Source: Kangiella sediminilitoris (lineage in GTDB: Bacteria > Pseudomonadota > Gammaproteobacteria > Enterobacterales > Kangiellaceae). Taken from it: a stretch of 64,000 nucleotides of DNA. The notes beneath the pieces are model-generated. The model had not been told where the DNA came from. It saw only the letters and a list, made by a program, of their open reading frames with translations, and did no database searches. A program made the position numbers and the translations under genes. The stretch covers positions 310,001 to 374,000 of the forward strand of contig NZ_CP012418.1 in the NCBI RefSeq assembly GCF_001708405.1. Direction: 5' to 3'. Shown here piece after piece: positions 1-8,994 of this stretch (within the stretch, counting starts at the first letter, position 1; each line of letters starts with the position of its first letter).

Positions 1-1137
1 ATGATCCGTCACCAGTTTGGCGTTCATCTCAGGCTGTAAATCATAAGTCGCTACATCAGGCGATGGGATCAGCTCACGATCTTCCCCCTCAAAGGGTGTT
101 TCTAGTCCACCATTAAAGAAGAAAGTGACATGGGCGTATTTTTCGGTTTCGGCGATTCGAAGCTGTTTCTTACCAAGTTTCATCAAATGTTCGCCTAAAA
201 CGTTATCCATCGAAATAGGGGGGTAGGCAATGCTGGCATCTATATCTGATGCATACTGCGTCAACATAACGAAATCTGATAACTGCGGACGAGCTTTACG
301 CTCAAAGCCTTCAAAGTCGTCATTAGCAAAAGCTTTGCTCAGCTGTCGTGCGCGGTCTGCACGATAGTTCATAAAAATAACGCTGTCGCCATCTTCTATG
401 GGGGCAGTTTCTCCAATAACGGTTGGTTTAACAAATTCATCGTTTTCATCACGCGAGTAAGCCGCGCTTAGCGCATCAACGCCAGTGTCAAAGCGATAGT
501 CGGCGGTCGACTGAGTCAGCGTGTTGTAAGCTAGTTCGATACGGTCCCAGCGGTTGTCTCGATCCATGGCGTAGTAGCGGCCAACCATTGTGGCCAGTCG
601 GCCTACGCCAACTTGCTGGCAAACATTATCGAGCTTCACAAGACTCGCTTCGGCGCTACGAGGAGGCATATCACGTCCATCGAGGAAGGCATGAATATAG
701 ACTTTTTCCGCGCCACGTTTCTGGCACAACTGTATTGCAGCATGAATATGGTCTTCATGACTATGCACACCGCCAGGAGATAGTAAGCCCATGAGATGAA
801 CCGCTTTACCTTGGGATACAGCTTTATCTACTGCTGTTACAAGAGCTTGGTTGTCGAAAAACTCACCAGTTTCAATCGCCTTACTGATGCGGGTGTAATC
901 CTGATAGACCACTCGACCAGCACCAAGATTAAGATGACCCACTTCTGAGTTGCCCATTTGACCTTCGGGTAAACCTACGTCGGTACCAGAGCCTGAAATC
1001 AGGGTATGACTGTATTGGTTCCAGTACTTATCCCAATTAGGCGTATTGGCCGCCATGATGGCATTATCTTTCGGATCTTCGCTATATCCCCAACCATCCA
1101 AGATGATCAGAGCCACAGGTTTTGGACTTTTGCTCAT
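1..1137 (-). CDS. gpmI: 2,3-bisphosphoglycerate-independent phosphoglycerate mutase (3' part cut off by window edge)
   Basis: Interconverts 3- and 2-phosphoglycerate in cytosolic glycolysis/gluconeogenesis. The frame is open from an ATG at 1137 to base 1, giving 379 residues of a family usually near 510, so only the C-terminus is missing. The N-terminus [19 protein letters not shown] carries the alkaline-phosphatase-superfamily metal-binding Asp. The catalytic Ser motif follows as [17 protein letters not shown], and further on come GGVHSHEDH and the substrate-binding [14 protein letters not shown]. These together identify the Mn-dependent iPGM family. No frameshift is seen. It is transcribed away from the SPFH gene. 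Confidence 0.96.
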   Translation of the reverse strand, partial: MSKSPKPVALIILDGWGYSEDPKDNAIMAANTPNWDKYWNQYSHTLISGSGTDVGLPEGQMGNSEVGHLNLGAGRVVYQDYTRISKAIETGEFFDNQALVTAVDKAVSQGKAVHLMGLLSPGGVHSHEDHIHAAIQLCQKRGAEKVYIHAFLDGRDMPPRSAEASLVKLDNVCQQVGVGRLATMVGRYYAMDRDNRWDRIELAYNTLTQSTADYRFDTGVDALSAAYSRDENDEFVKPTVIGETAPIEDGDSVIFMNYRADRARQLSKAFANDDFEGFERKARPQLSDFVMLTQYASDIDASIAYPPISMDNVLGEHLMKLGKKQLRIAETEKYAHVTFFFNGGLETPFEGEDRELIPSPDVATYDLQPEMNAKLVTDH

Positions 1138-1259
1138 GAGTATTGAATAAAATGACAAACTTGGGCGCTATTGTAGCGTGCCAGTGGTGCCTTAACCAGT
1201 GATCGAGTCTAATCTTTAATCAGTTTAAATATTGGGAAAGTGCTTTTCACTAAAAGTCA

Positions 1260-1289
1260 TTGAATTGCTAACCGGAAACATTCTATATT
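1260..1289 (+). promoter_or_regulatory. candidate sigma70 promoter of the SPFH/NfeD pair
   Basis: TTGAAT at 1260-1265 and TATATT at 1284-1289 are separated by 18 bases. They lie about 50 bases before the SPFH start. Assignment is by eye only. Confidence 0.4.
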
Positions 1290-1339
1290 GTTGAGCCAAT
1301 AATAATCTTAAAAAACAAAAATTTTAGAGGAATATTTGA

Positions 1340-2245
1340 ATGGAATTTATTATTGCTTTAGTTGCCCTGGTCGTGATTGGCATTTTCTTAGGGGTCAAAA
1401 CGGTTTCCCAGGGAAGTCAGTATACGGTCGAACGTTTCGGGAAGTACCGCAAAACTCTCTCGCCAGGCTTGCATATTATTATCCCAATTATCGATCGCAT
1501 CGGTGCTAAAGTGAATATGATGGAGCAGGTTCTGGACATTCCTGCGCAACAGGTTATTTCACAGGACAACGCTACCGTCACGATCGATGCTGTCTGTTTT
1601 TATCAGGTGGTGGATCCGGTCAAAGCGACGTATGAAGTCAATCAACTTCATCGTGCTATGCAGAACCTGGTAATGACGAATATCCGTACCGTATTGGGTA
1701 GTATGGACCTGGATTGGATGCTATCAAAGCGTGATGAAATTAATGCACGAATTTTGACGATTGTGGATGAGGCAACTAATCCATGGGGCGTAAAAGTTAC
1801 TCGTATAGAGATCAAAGATATTCTGCCACCGCGTGATTTGGTGGATGCCATGGCACAGCAGATGAAGGCGGAGCGTTTAAAGCGTGCGCAAATTTTAGAA
1901 GCTGAAGGCAGCAAGCGTTCTGAAGTGCTGGAAGCAGAAGGTGAGAAGCAGGCACAAATTTTAAAGGCTGAAGGTGAACGAGAAGCGGCGTTCCGTGAAG
2001 CAGAAGCACGTGAGCGTCTGGCCGAAGCCGAAGCTAATGCAACGACCATGGTATCGAAAGCAATCGCCGAAGGTAACGTGCAGGCTATTAACTATTTCGT
2101 GGCACAAAAATACGTTGAGGCTTTAGGCGAGATTGCCACCTCGGATAATCAGAAAGTGTTGATGCTACCGCTGGAGGCATCGTCAGTGATCGGCTCGGTC
2201 GCAGGTGTGGCTGAAATCGCCAAAGAAGCATTTGGTAAAAAATAA
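1340..2245 (+). CDS. qmcA: SPFH/stomatin-like membrane protein (QmcA-type)
   Basis: A 301-residue SPFH/band-7 protein, probably a membrane scaffold that influences protease access or microdomain organisation. The N-terminus (residues 3-20) is one hydrophobic anchor. It is followed by the stomatin core ([18 protein letters not shown], then a region ending near residue 180), an Ala/Glu/Lys-rich coiled coil with repeated AEGEK-like units (about 180-240) and a short C-terminal hydrophobic stretch. The start is supported by AGAGGA about 7 bases upstream. It is followed 12 bases later by an NfeD-family gene, the usual partner (E. coli qmcA-ybbJ). Length matches QmcA (about 305). Confidence 0.9.
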   Translation: MEFIIALVALVVIGIFLGVKTVSQGSQYTVERFGKYRKTLSPGLHIIIPIIDRIGAKVNMMEQVLDIPAQQVISQDNATVTIDAVCFYQVVDPVKATYEVNQLHRAMQNLVMTNIRTVLGSMDLDWMLSKRDEINARILTIVDEATNPWGVKVTRIEIKDILPPRDLVDAMAQQMKAERLKRAQILEAEGSKRSEVLEAEGEKQAQILKAEGEREAAFREAEARERLAEAEANATTMVSKAIAEGNVQAINYFVAQKYVEALGEIATSDNQKVLMLPLEASSVIGSVAGVAEIAKEAFGKK

Positions 2246-2257
2246 TTAGGAGGCTCT

Positions 2258-2713
2258 ATGGAGTTTTTCTCAGGACTTGATTACTGGCACTGGCTGGTAC
2301 TTGGTTTACTATTACTAATTCTTGAAATGTTCGCACCGGGTGCGATCCTTTTATGGTTTGGTATCGCAGCCTTAATTGTCGGCAGCTTAATGCTGTTCCT
2401 GGGAGAGGTCTTAGACCCGCAGTGGCAATGGCTCATATTTTCTGTTTTTTCCGTCGTCAGTATTTTAGTCTGGCGGGGTTTCAGCAAAAAACGACAACGT
2501 GAACACCCTGAAGAAGAAGAGTCATTGAATCAGCGTGGCAAGGCTTTGATCGGACAAACTTATACTCTGGCTACCGCGATAGAAGATGGCGTAGGCAAAG
2601 CCAAAGTTGGCGATACTTACTGGCGCGTGACGGGACCTGATTTACCACAAGGGGAGAAAGTAAAAGTGATTGGTTTTGAAGGTGCGACACTTAAAGTTGA
2701 TAAAGCTAACTAA
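2258..2713 (+). CDS. NfeD-family membrane protein (YbbJ-like)
   Basis: A 151-residue short NfeD protein. Two or three hydrophobic helices occupy about residues 10-70 (WHWLVLGLLLLILEMFAPGA, then a second and third span). A C-terminal OB-fold-like segment follows (GKALIGQTYTLATAIEDG to the end). NfeD proteins pair with SPFH proteins and are thought to modulate their assembly. The gene sits directly after the SPFH gene with a strong ribosome-binding site (TAGGAGG, 6 bases from ATG), so the two are almost certainly co-transcribed. It lacks the N-terminal ClpP-like protease domain of long NfeD proteins. Confidence 0.88.
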   Translation: MEFFSGLDYWHWLVLGLLLLILEMFAPGAILLWFGIAALIVGSLMLFLGEVLDPQWQWLIFSVFSVVSILVWRGFSKKRQREHPEEEESLNQRGKALIGQTYTLATAIEDGVGKAKVGDTYWRVTGPDLPQGEKVKVIGFEGATLKVDKAN

Positions 2714-2738
2714 CGTCTATATGAGTATTGGAATATCA

Positions 2739-2766
2739 AAAAGCCCCGATTATCGGGGCTTTTTTT
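2739..2766. terminator. bidirectional rho-independent terminator
   Basis: The inverted repeat AAGCCCCGAT/ATCGGGGCTT is flanked by A-runs on the left and T-runs on the right. It lies between the convergent nfeD-like and ahpF genes and can serve both strands. Confidence 0.9.
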
Positions 2767-2770
2767 GACG

Positions 2771-4387
2771 TTATGCAGCGTCTCTTGCTTGCTGTGAAGA
2801 CTGATGGTCTTCGTACATGTTTTCGAGTTTACTGGAGTTAGCCAGTAAGTATTCGAAAGAGGCAAGTGAAGCTTTAGAGCCTTCGCCCATGGACACCACA
2901 ATTTGTTTATACGGTACTGTCGTAACGTCACCGGCGGCATAGATTCCCGGCTGTGAAGTTTCGCACTTTTCGTTAATCACGATTTCGCCGAACTTCGTGG
3001 TTTCGACCACATCACCCAGGAAGCTGGTGTTCGGTACTAATCCAATTTGTACAAATACACCGTCAAGGTCGATGCTGTGGGTAGTTTCAGTCGCACGATC
3101 CTGATAAGAAATCGATGAAACCTTTCCTCCGTCAGCGTGAATTTCCTGAGTGGCTACATTTTTCAAAATGGTGATATTGTCTTTGCCTTCTGCCTGGTCG
3201 ACTAACACTTGGTCAGCCTTCAGCTCAGGCATAAATTCAAAAACCGTTACCGATTTTACAATACCCGCCAAGTCCAGTGCCGCTTCGATACCCGAGTTAC
3301 CGCCACCGATTACTGCTACGTCTTTTCCTTTAAAGAATGGACCGTCACAGTGCGGACAGTAGGCAACACCATTACCAACATTTTCTTTCTCACCAGGAAT
3401 GCCTAGTTCTCTCCATTTGGCACCCGTAGCAATGATCACTGTCTTGGTGTCAATGACTTCGCCTGATGATAGTGCGATGCTTTTAATGTCACCTTGGTTT
3501 ACTTCCGTCACTCGCAGATGTTCTTTAATGGTGATGTCATATTCATCCATATGTGTCTGCAGCGCGCCGACTAATTCTGGCCCTGTTGTTTTAGGAACAG
3601 AAATTAAGTTTTCGATGCCCATGGTGTCTTTAACCTGACCACCAATACGGTCGGCAATCAAGGTCACTTTTAAGCCTTTTCGTGCACTATAAATTGCACT
3701 GCTAACGCCGGCTGGGCCACCACCAATGACTACTACGTCCTGTAGTGGAAGCTTTTCATTAGAGTCAGCTTTTGCGATGGACGGATCTTTCTCCAGTAAT
3801 TTATCAATCAGCTCTGCTGCGGTGATTTTACCGTTAGCGAATAGTTCGCCATTCAGATAAACACTTGGTACACCTTGAATATCACGCTCTTCAATAACGT
3901 CTTGGAACAGGCCGCCATCGATCATCTCAGCTGAAATGTTTGGATTGAGCACGGCAAATTGGTTCAGGGCCTGTACGACATCAGGGCAGTTGTGACAGCT
4001 AAGGCTGACAAACACCTCAAACTTCATTTCGTGATCAACGTTCTTGACCATGTTTTGCAGTGAGCTGTCCAGTTTAATGGGGGTTCCCGCTGATTGAAGT
4101 ACAGCCAGCACCAATGAGTTAAATTCATGGCCTGAAGGGATGCCCGAAAACTGAAGGCCTGTATCTTGCCCATCAACTTCTAGCAGGAAGCTGATCGGAC
4201 TACGTACTTTGCCGTTAAGGTCGCGTTCTTCAAATTGAACTTTATTGCTGACGCTGGCAAAGCCTTTTAAGAATTCTATTAATTCGTTGCGCTTTGAATG
4301 TTCACCGGTTTGCAAGACGAAAGTCACCGTCTTTTGCATATCTGCGGTATAGCCTTTCAAAGCTTCTAAGATTTGATTGTTTAACAT
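2771..4387 (-). CDS. ahpF: alkyl hydroperoxide reductase subunit F
   Basis: An NADH-dependent flavoprotein disulfide reductase that reduces AhpC. Its 538 residues are slightly longer than the usual 521, mostly from a C-terminal tail. Domain order is: tandem thioredoxin-like N-terminal domain with redox CHNC (C131/C134), FAD-binding IGGGPAG at about 221-227, the CPHC redox centre (C344/C347) within [11 protein letters not shown], an NAD-binding AVIGGGNSG, and the C-terminal YAAGDVT FAD motif. All catalytic cysteines are present. It lies downstream of ahpC in the same direction, 122 bases away, with a hairpin in the gap. Confidence 0.97.
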   Translation of the reverse strand: MLNNQILEALKGYTADMQKTVTFVLQTGEHSKRNELIEFLKGFASVSNKVQFEERDLNGKVRSPISFLLEVDGQDTGLQFSGIPSGHEFNSLVLAVLQSAGTPIKLDSSLQNMVKNVDHEMKFEVFVSLSCHNCPDVVQALNQFAVLNPNISAEMIDGGLFQDVIEERDIQGVPSVYLNGELFANGKITAAELIDKLLEKDPSIAKADSNEKLPLQDVVVIGGGPAGVSSAIYSARKGLKVTLIADRIGGQVKDTMGIENLISVPKTTGPELVGALQTHMDEYDITIKEHLRVTEVNQGDIKSIALSSGEVIDTKTVIIATGAKWRELGIPGEKENVGNGVAYCPHCDGPFFKGKDVAVIGGGNSGIEAALDLAGIVKSVTVFEFMPELKADQVLVDQAEGKDNITILKNVATQEIHADGGKVSSISYQDRATETTHSIDLDGVFVQIGLVPNTSFLGDVVETTKFGEIVINEKCETSQPGIYAAGDVTTVPYKQIVVSMGEGSKASLASFEYLLANSSKLENMYEDHQSSQQARDAA

Positions 4388-4447
4388 TGTCGCTCACCTT
4401 GTCTTGCAATTTTAAATGAATTCTCAGTAAAACTTAATTTGTTAGGT

Positions 4448-4477
4448 GCCTGGTGAGCCTTTATAGACTCACCAGGC
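4448..4477 (-). other. hairpin in the ahpC-ahpF gap
   Basis: A perfect 10-bp inverted repeat (GCCTGGTGAG/CTCACCAGGC) with a 10-base loop and no T-run. A partial attenuator or an mRNA-stability element that raises ahpC over ahpF fits its position. This is inference. Confidence 0.6.
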
Positions 4478-4509
4478 TATCTATAGGATTAACTAATCAG
4501 ACGCGATGA

Positions 4510-5073
4510 TTAGATTTTGCCTACTAAGTCTAGTGAAGGAGCTAGAGTATCTTCGCCTTCTTTCCATGCTGCTGGGCATACCTGACCTGGGTTGTCACGT
4601 ACGTACTGAGCCGCTTTAATTTTGCGTACCAGCTCTTCTGCATCACGGCCAACACCTTCAGCAGTGATTTCCATTACTTGGATTACGCCGTCAGGGTCTA
4701 CTACGAAAGTACCGCGGTCAGCTAAACCCTGTCCTTCACGCATAACATCAAAATTACGCGTAATTTCACCAGTCGGGTCACCGATCATGCCGTATTTGAT
4801 TTTGCCGATAGTGTCTGACGTTTCATGCCATGCTTTGTGCGTGAAGTGGGTGTCCGTTGATACTGAGAACACTTCTACACCGCGCTTTTGCAACTCTTCA
4901 TAATGATCAGCCAAGTCGCCAAGCTCTGTCGGGCATACGAAAGTAAAGTCTGCTGGATAGAAAAAGAACACAGCCCACTTGCCTTCGATATCCTTGTTAG
5001 ATACTTCGACAAACTCGCCGTCTTTGAATGCTGTTGCGTTAAACGGCTTAATTTCAGTGTTGATAAGTGCCAT
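4510..5073 (-). CDS. ahpC: alkyl hydroperoxide reductase subunit C (typical 2-Cys peroxiredoxin)
   Basis: A cytosolic peroxidase that reduces H2O2 and organic hydroperoxides and is recycled by AhpF. It has 187 residues, as in E. coli. The peroxidatic cysteine is C47 in FTFVCPTE and the resolving cysteine is C166 in QVCPAAW. The GGxG-type motif of sensitive 2-Cys peroxiredoxins appears as IGDPTGE and the C-terminus is normal. The start is supported by AGGAGG 7 bases upstream. It is divergent from oxyR, whose product is the expected activator. Confidence 0.98.
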   Translation of the reverse strand: MALINTEIKPFNATAFKDGEFVEVSNKDIEGKWAVFFFYPADFTFVCPTELGDLADHYEELQKRGVEVFSVSTDTHFTHKAWHETSDTIGKIKYGMIGDPTGEITRNFDVMREGQGLADRGTFVVDPDGVIQVMEITAEGVGRDAEELVRKIKAAQYVRDNPGQVCPAAWKEGEDTLAPSLDLVGKI

Positions 5074-5172
5074 GATTTGGCCTCCTGTTAATAAATATCA
5101 TTGGTTTCAATTGATTTCGGGGACTACTTTAAAGAACAGTGTTTGTTTAGTAAATTTGAATATATTGATGTT

Positions 5173-5195
5173 TATGTTCTAAAATATTGAACATA
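5173..5195. promoter_or_regulatory. dyad in the ahpC/oxyR divergent region, candidate OxyR operator
   Basis: TATGTTC and GAACATA are perfect 7-bp arms separated by 9 bases. The dyad is 32 bases before the oxyR ATG and about 100 before ahpC. LysR-type regulators commonly bind such dyads near their own promoter and a divergent target. It differs from the E. coli ATAG/CTAT consensus, so the assignment is inferred from position. Confidence 0.45.
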
Positions 5196-5226
5196 GAGTA
5201 AGTTAAAACGCTTTGCTGGAGTTATC

Positions 5227-6123
5227 ATGATCTCTTTTAAACAGCTCACCTACGCCTTGGCAGCAGGAGAAACTCTACATTTCAAGAAGGCGGCGGAGAA
5301 ATGCAACATCAGTCAATCGGCTCTCAGTACGTCATTGACACAGTTAGAAGAACAACTTGGGGTGCAGGTATTCGAACGGGATAATAAAAAGGTTCTGGTC
5401 ACCCCCATTGGTCAGGAAGTACTGAACCGAGCCAGAGATATTGTCATGCAGGTCAACTCCTTACAGCATCTCGCTGAGGGACTGAAAGATCCGTTGAGCT
5501 TTCCTTTATCGGTTGGCGTGATACCGACCATCGCACCGTATTTGTTACCCAGAATGTTCCCTTTACTTAATGAAAAGTACCCCGATGCTGAGCTTTGTAT
5601 TGTTGAAGAGCAGTCTCACGTATTGGTGGATCAGGTTAGAAAAGGCGAGCTTGATACGGCGATTCTGGCCTTACCATTTCCCCATGATGGGTTGTTAGCG
5701 CTGGAGTTCTGGCAGGAAGATTTTTATTGGGTGACGCTTAAGGGTGACAGGCATAGTCAGCAAAAAGAAATCACCAGCGATGAATTAACTCAGAGCAATC
5801 TGATGCTACTTAAGGATGGACATTGTTTAAAGGATCACATTCTTGATGCATGCAAGCTGGGGGAAGAGGCAACGGAACATGGTTTTGGAGCGACCAGTTT
5901 AAACACTTTAATACAGATGGTTCTTGGTAGGCTTGGTACTACCCTGATTCCTGAAATGGCAATGGAGCAGCTAATCTCTCAAAATAAAGCATTGTCTGCC
6001 GTTCACCTTAACGAGCCGGGGCCTCATAGGAAAATAGCGTTCCTGATTCGTCCCAACTTTACACGACTTTCGAGCGTGGAAGCCTTAAAGGACGTGTGTC
6101 AGGTTGCACTGAAGGCGAGCTGA
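5227..6123 (+). CDS. oxyR: hydrogen peroxide-inducible LysR-family activator OxyR
   Basis: A peroxide-sensing transcription factor of 298 residues. An N-terminal LysR winged HTH (about 1-60, HFKKAAEKCNISQSALS) is followed by the substrate-binding-like regulatory domain. The two redox cysteines that form the activating disulfide are present as C200 (DGHC) and C209 (LDAC), spaced exactly as C199/C208 of E. coli OxyR. This separates it from generic LysR proteins. It is divergent from ahpCF. The start is preceded by GGAG 5 bases away. Confidence 0.95.
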   Translation: MISFKQLTYALAAGETLHFKKAAEKCNISQSALSTSLTQLEEQLGVQVFERDNKKVLVTPIGQEVLNRARDIVMQVNSLQHLAEGLKDPLSFPLSVGVIPTIAPYLLPRMFPLLNEKYPDAELCIVEEQSHVLVDQVRKGELDTAILALPFPHDGLLALEFWQEDFYWVTLKGDRHSQQKEITSDELTQSNLMLLKDGHCLKDHILDACKLGEEATEHGFGATSLNTLIQMVLGRLGTTLIPEMAMEQLISQNKALSAVHLNEPGPHRKIAFLIRPNFTRLSSVEALKDVCQVALKAS

Positions 6124-6181
6124 GTTTAGCGGAAATCGAAGCTTATGATGGGATTTCAAATATTATTTAGCCTTGTCGGCT

Positions 6182-6210
6182 ATAGGCTCAGCCTTGGTTT
6201 TGTGTATAAT
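6182..6210 (+). promoter_or_regulatory. candidate promoter of the yibN-grxC-secB-gpsA operon
   Basis: A consensus TATAAT lies at 6205-6210, 44 bases before yibN. The -35 position (6182-6187, ATAGGC) is weak. Confidence 0.4.
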
Positions 6211-6253
6211 GCTGTGTTTTAATTTCCAGTATCAATCCTAGGTTTTCTAGCAA

Positions 6254-6679
6254 ATGGAACAGTTATTCGAATTTTTTGGTAATCACCCTTTTTTAGGCAC
6301 AGCGTGGTTAGCATTTGCATTACTGCTTTTGGTCAGTATCTTAAAGACGGCGACCAGTGGCAGCAAGGCTCTTACTCCGCTCATGGCGACTCAGCTAATT
6401 AATAAAGAAGACGCTCAGGTGGTTGATCTAAGGGCTGTTGCTGACTTTAATAAAGGTCACATCCATGGGTCTGTTAACATTCCTTTTACCAAGCTAAAAG
6501 ATAGTGTTAAAGACCTTGAAAAATATAAGCAGAACCCCATTATTATGGTCTGCAACACTGGCATGCAGGCGGGTAGTGCAACTATTCTATTGCGTAAGCA
6601 TGGTTTTGAGCAGGTTCATAAGCTCAAAGGCGGGATTCAGTCTTGGAGCGGAGACAACTTACCGTTAGCGAAAAAATAG
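6254..6679 (+). CDS. yibN: membrane-anchored rhodanese-like protein (YibN-type)
   Basis: A 141-residue single-domain rhodanese behind an N-terminal membrane helix (about 13-31). The active-site Cys is C100 in the loop VCNTGMQAG. The CDC25-like fold markers VVDLRAVADFNKGHIHGSVNIP and GGIQSW are intact. In E. coli yibN precedes grxC-secB-gpsA, and the same order is kept here. A role in envelope sulfur transfer or protein translocation is plausible, but the substrate cannot be read from sequence. Confidence 0.92.
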   Translation: MEQLFEFFGNHPFLGTAWLAFALLLLVSILKTATSGSKALTPLMATQLINKEDAQVVDLRAVADFNKGHIHGSVNIPFTKLKDSVKDLEKYKQNPIIMVCNTGMQAGSATILLRKHGFEQVHKLKGGIQSWSGDNLPLAKK

Positions 6680-6691
6680 TAGGGGTGCATC

Positions 6692-6946
6692 ATGGCTAAA
6701 GTTGAGATGTACACGAAAGGCTACTGCCCTTTTTGTGTTCGAGCAAAACATCTATTGGAAAAACTGGATGTGGAATATAAAGAAATCCCTATTGATGGTG
6801 ACAGTGAGTTACGTCAGCATATGATTGAACTGACCGGAGGGCATACGGTCCCCCAAATCCTGATCAACGATGAGGCAATTGGCGGCTGTGACGATCTACA
6901 TGCGCTGCATGCAGCAGGCAAATTACAAACCATGCTAGAGAAGTAG
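6692..6946 (+). CDS. grxC: glutaredoxin 3
   Basis: An 84-residue dithiol glutaredoxin, reduced by glutathione, acting on cytosolic disulfides. The active site is CPFC (C12/C15), a common variant of CPYC. The glutathione-binding HTVPQI and GGCDDLHALHAAGKL motifs are present. It starts 12 bases after yibN with GGGGTG upstream, so it belongs to the same operon. Confidence 0.96.
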   Translation: MAKVEMYTKGYCPFCVRAKHLLEKLDVEYKEIPIDGDSELRQHMIELTGGHTVPQILINDEAIGGCDDLHALHAAGKLQTMLEK

Positions 6947-7005
6947 CAGGGTAAATTCATAATATTAAAACAATCAAAGCATCAGATTTATAAGAGAGAA
7001 CAGTT

Positions 7006-7503
7006 ATGGCAGAGAATGAAAACACAACAAATCCAGGTGAACAGAACGTTGAAACTCCAGAAGGCATGCAGTTAGTAGTTCAGACTATCTATGCCAAGGA
7101 CGTTTCTTTTGAAGCACCAAATTCTCCTAGTATTTTTCTTGAACAGTACAAGCCGGACATTAGCGTCAATTTAAATAACCGTGTTGAAGATCTTGAAAAT
7201 GATAGCTATGAAGTCGAGCTTCAAGTAACGGTTACTTCTAAAGTTGAAGATAAAACAGCTTATATAGCAGAAGTAAAGTATGGCGCAGTATTTGGCATCA
7301 AAGGCATGGAAGACGAAGTACGTAATCGTTTATTAAGAACTTTCTGCTGCGAACAATTATTCCCATACGTTCGTGAGGCAATCTCTGAGTCAATCTCTCG
7401 AGGTGGTTTCCCTCGCTTCGTATTGCAGCCAATCAACTTTAATGCTTTATATGAGCAAGCTCAGCAACAAGCTGCTCAGCAACAGGGTGAAGCTAACGCT
7501 TAA
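7006..7503 (+). CDS. secB: protein-export chaperone SecB
   Basis: A tetrameric cytosolic chaperone that keeps preproteins unfolded and delivers them to SecA. It has 165 residues with a disordered Asn/Glu-rich N-terminus and Gln/Ala-rich C-terminus. The conserved core includes QTIYAKDVSFEAPNSP, the SecA-contact and substrate-groove strands, and SRGGFPRFVLQPINFNALY. Its stop overlaps the gpsA start (TAATG), implying translational coupling. Confidence 0.98.
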   Translation: MAENENTTNPGEQNVETPEGMQLVVQTIYAKDVSFEAPNSPSIFLEQYKPDISVNLNNRVEDLENDSYEVELQVTVTSKVEDKTAYIAEVKYGAVFGIKGMEDEVRNRLLRTFCCEQLFPYVREAISESISRGGFPRFVLQPINFNALYEQAQQQAAQQQGEANA

Positions 7504-8507
7504 TGTCTGAGTCAAAGACCTTTGCGGTTCTGGGAGCAGGCTCTTACGGAACCGCATTAGCTATTGTTTTAGCTAGCAATGGCCATCAGGTAAAAATGTG
7601 GGCACGAGACGCGGAGCAGGCAGAAGCAATGCAAAGCGATCGTACCAACAGCAGGTATTTGCCCGACGTAAGCTTCCCTGAAACTTTGCAGGTATCAAAC
7701 GATATCAGTGAGGTCATGAAAGAACCAACGATGGTTTTGGTCGCTGTACCAAGCCATGCCTTTCGTGCGGCTCTTCAAACGATAAAACCTTATTTAAATG
7801 AAAAAACACCGATTATCTGGGCAAGCAAAGGGCTTGATCCTGATACTGGTGATTTATTGGGTAATGTTCTGGTTGAGGAGTTGGGAGCTAGTCAACCTCA
7901 TGCAATTTTGTCCGGGCCCAGTTTCGCCAAAGAAATGGCAAGAGGTATGCCTACCGCTATAAGTCTGGCATCCAGCAAAAGTGAGCTGGCAAAAGAGTTG
8001 GCTATCGACTTTCATAATGACCGATTCAGAGTGTATATCAGTACTGATGTCATCGGTTTGCAAATTGGTGGTGCTGTTAAGAATGTTGTCGCAATCGGCG
8101 CAGGTATAGCTGATGGTTTAGGATTTGGTTCTAATGCTCGAACTGCTTTGATTACTCGTGGCTTAGCTGAGATGAAACGTCTTGGTGTGGCTTTGGGAGG
8201 CAAGCCTGAGACTTTTAATGGCATGGCTGGCATGGGTGACCTGGTGTTGACCTGTACTGACGACCAGTCTCGTAATCGTCGCTTTGGTTTGGCACTAGGG
8301 CAGGGTGGTGACAGAGATGGTGCTGAAGAGGCTATCGGGCAAGTTGTTGAGGGTGTTCGCAATGCCCATGAAATTCATATGCTGTCAGAGCGCGTAGGTG
8401 TGGAAATGCCAATCTGCGAAGCTATCTATAGAATCATCTACGAAGGTGAAGATCCTAAAGTTGCCGCACATGAACTTCTAACTCGAGATCTAAAAGCCGA
8501 GTCTTAG
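7503..8507 (+). CDS. gpsA: NAD(P)-dependent glycerol-3-phosphate dehydrogenase
   Basis: Reduces dihydroxyacetone phosphate to sn-glycerol-3-phosphate for phospholipid synthesis. It has 334 residues. The N-terminal Rossmann motif GAGSYGTALA is followed by WASKGL, the GPSFAKEM loop, the catalytic Lys region GGAVKNVVAIGAGIADGL, and NARTALITRGLAEM. Fully intact. Last gene of the operon, overlapping secB by one base; 22 bases separate its end from the convergent trmL. Confidence 0.98.
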   Translation: MSESKTFAVLGAGSYGTALAIVLASNGHQVKMWARDAEQAEAMQSDRTNSRYLPDVSFPETLQVSNDISEVMKEPTMVLVAVPSHAFRAALQTIKPYLNEKTPIIWASKGLDPDTGDLLGNVLVEELGASQPHAILSGPSFAKEMARGMPTAISLASSKSELAKELAIDFHNDRFRVYISTDVIGLQIGGAVKNVVAIGAGIADGLGFGSNARTALITRGLAEMKRLGVALGGKPETFNGMAGMGDLVLTCTDDQSRNRRFGLALGQGGDRDGAEEAIGQVVEGVRNAHEIHMLSERVGVEMPICEAIYRIIYEGEDPKVAAHELLTRDLKAES

Positions 8508-8529
8508 TAATTCCATAGCCTTACTTTTC

Positions 8530-8991
8530 CTATTGGCAGTCTGTAAAGTTAAGTTGTCTTAATGCTTCAAAAGCCATTATGGCCACAGTGTTAGATAAGT
8601 TTAAGCTTCGGCTGCCTTGCTTCATTGGAATGCGCAGCAAAGTCTCTGAGAGCTCCTCCAGGATGTGATCGGGTAACCCACGGGTCTCAGGGCCAAAAAT
8701 AAAATAGTCGCCGTCCTGATAGCTGATTTGATGGTAATGTTTGGATCCCTTAGTGCTCAGGGCGAATAATCGATTTGGTTTCTGCTTTGATTTAAATTTT
8801 TCGTAATTGTCATGAATAATTACGTTAGCCCACTCGAGGTAATCGAGGCCGGCTCGGCGCATGCGCTTGTCTTCCAACTCAAAACCCAGAGGCTTAATCA
8901 GGTGAAGCTGCATTCCTGTATTCGCACAAAGGCGAATAATATTGCCAGTATTAGGCGGTATTTCAGGTTCAAATAATACGATATGGAGCAT
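8530..8991 (-). CDS. trmL: tRNA (cytidine/uridine-34 2'-O)-methyltransferase TrmL
   Basis: A SPOUT-class enzyme that methylates the wobble ribose of certain tRNA-Leu species. Its 153 residues match the family. Motifs are EPEIPPNTGNIIRLCAN at the N-terminus, RRAGLDYLEW, and the knot motifs FGPETRGLP and IPMKQGSRSLNLSNTVAI. It begins 3 bases after the ntrC-like gene, so it is probably read from the ntrBC transcript, a linkage without an obvious functional reason. Confidence 0.95.
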   Translation of the reverse strand: MLHIVLFEPEIPPNTGNIIRLCANTGMQLHLIKPLGFELEDKRMRRAGLDYLEWANVIIHDNYEKFKSKQKPNRLFALSTKGSKHYHQISYQDGDYFIFGPETRGLPDHILEELSETLLRIPMKQGSRSLNLSNTVAIMAFEALRQLNFTDCQ

Positions 8992-8994
8992 TGA

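Noticed and set aside
1648-2049. Long minus-strand open frame inside the SPFH gene
   Set aside because: Low-complexity Ser/Ala/Arg shadow of the Glu/Ala-rich coiled coil; no start signal and fully covered by a better gene.
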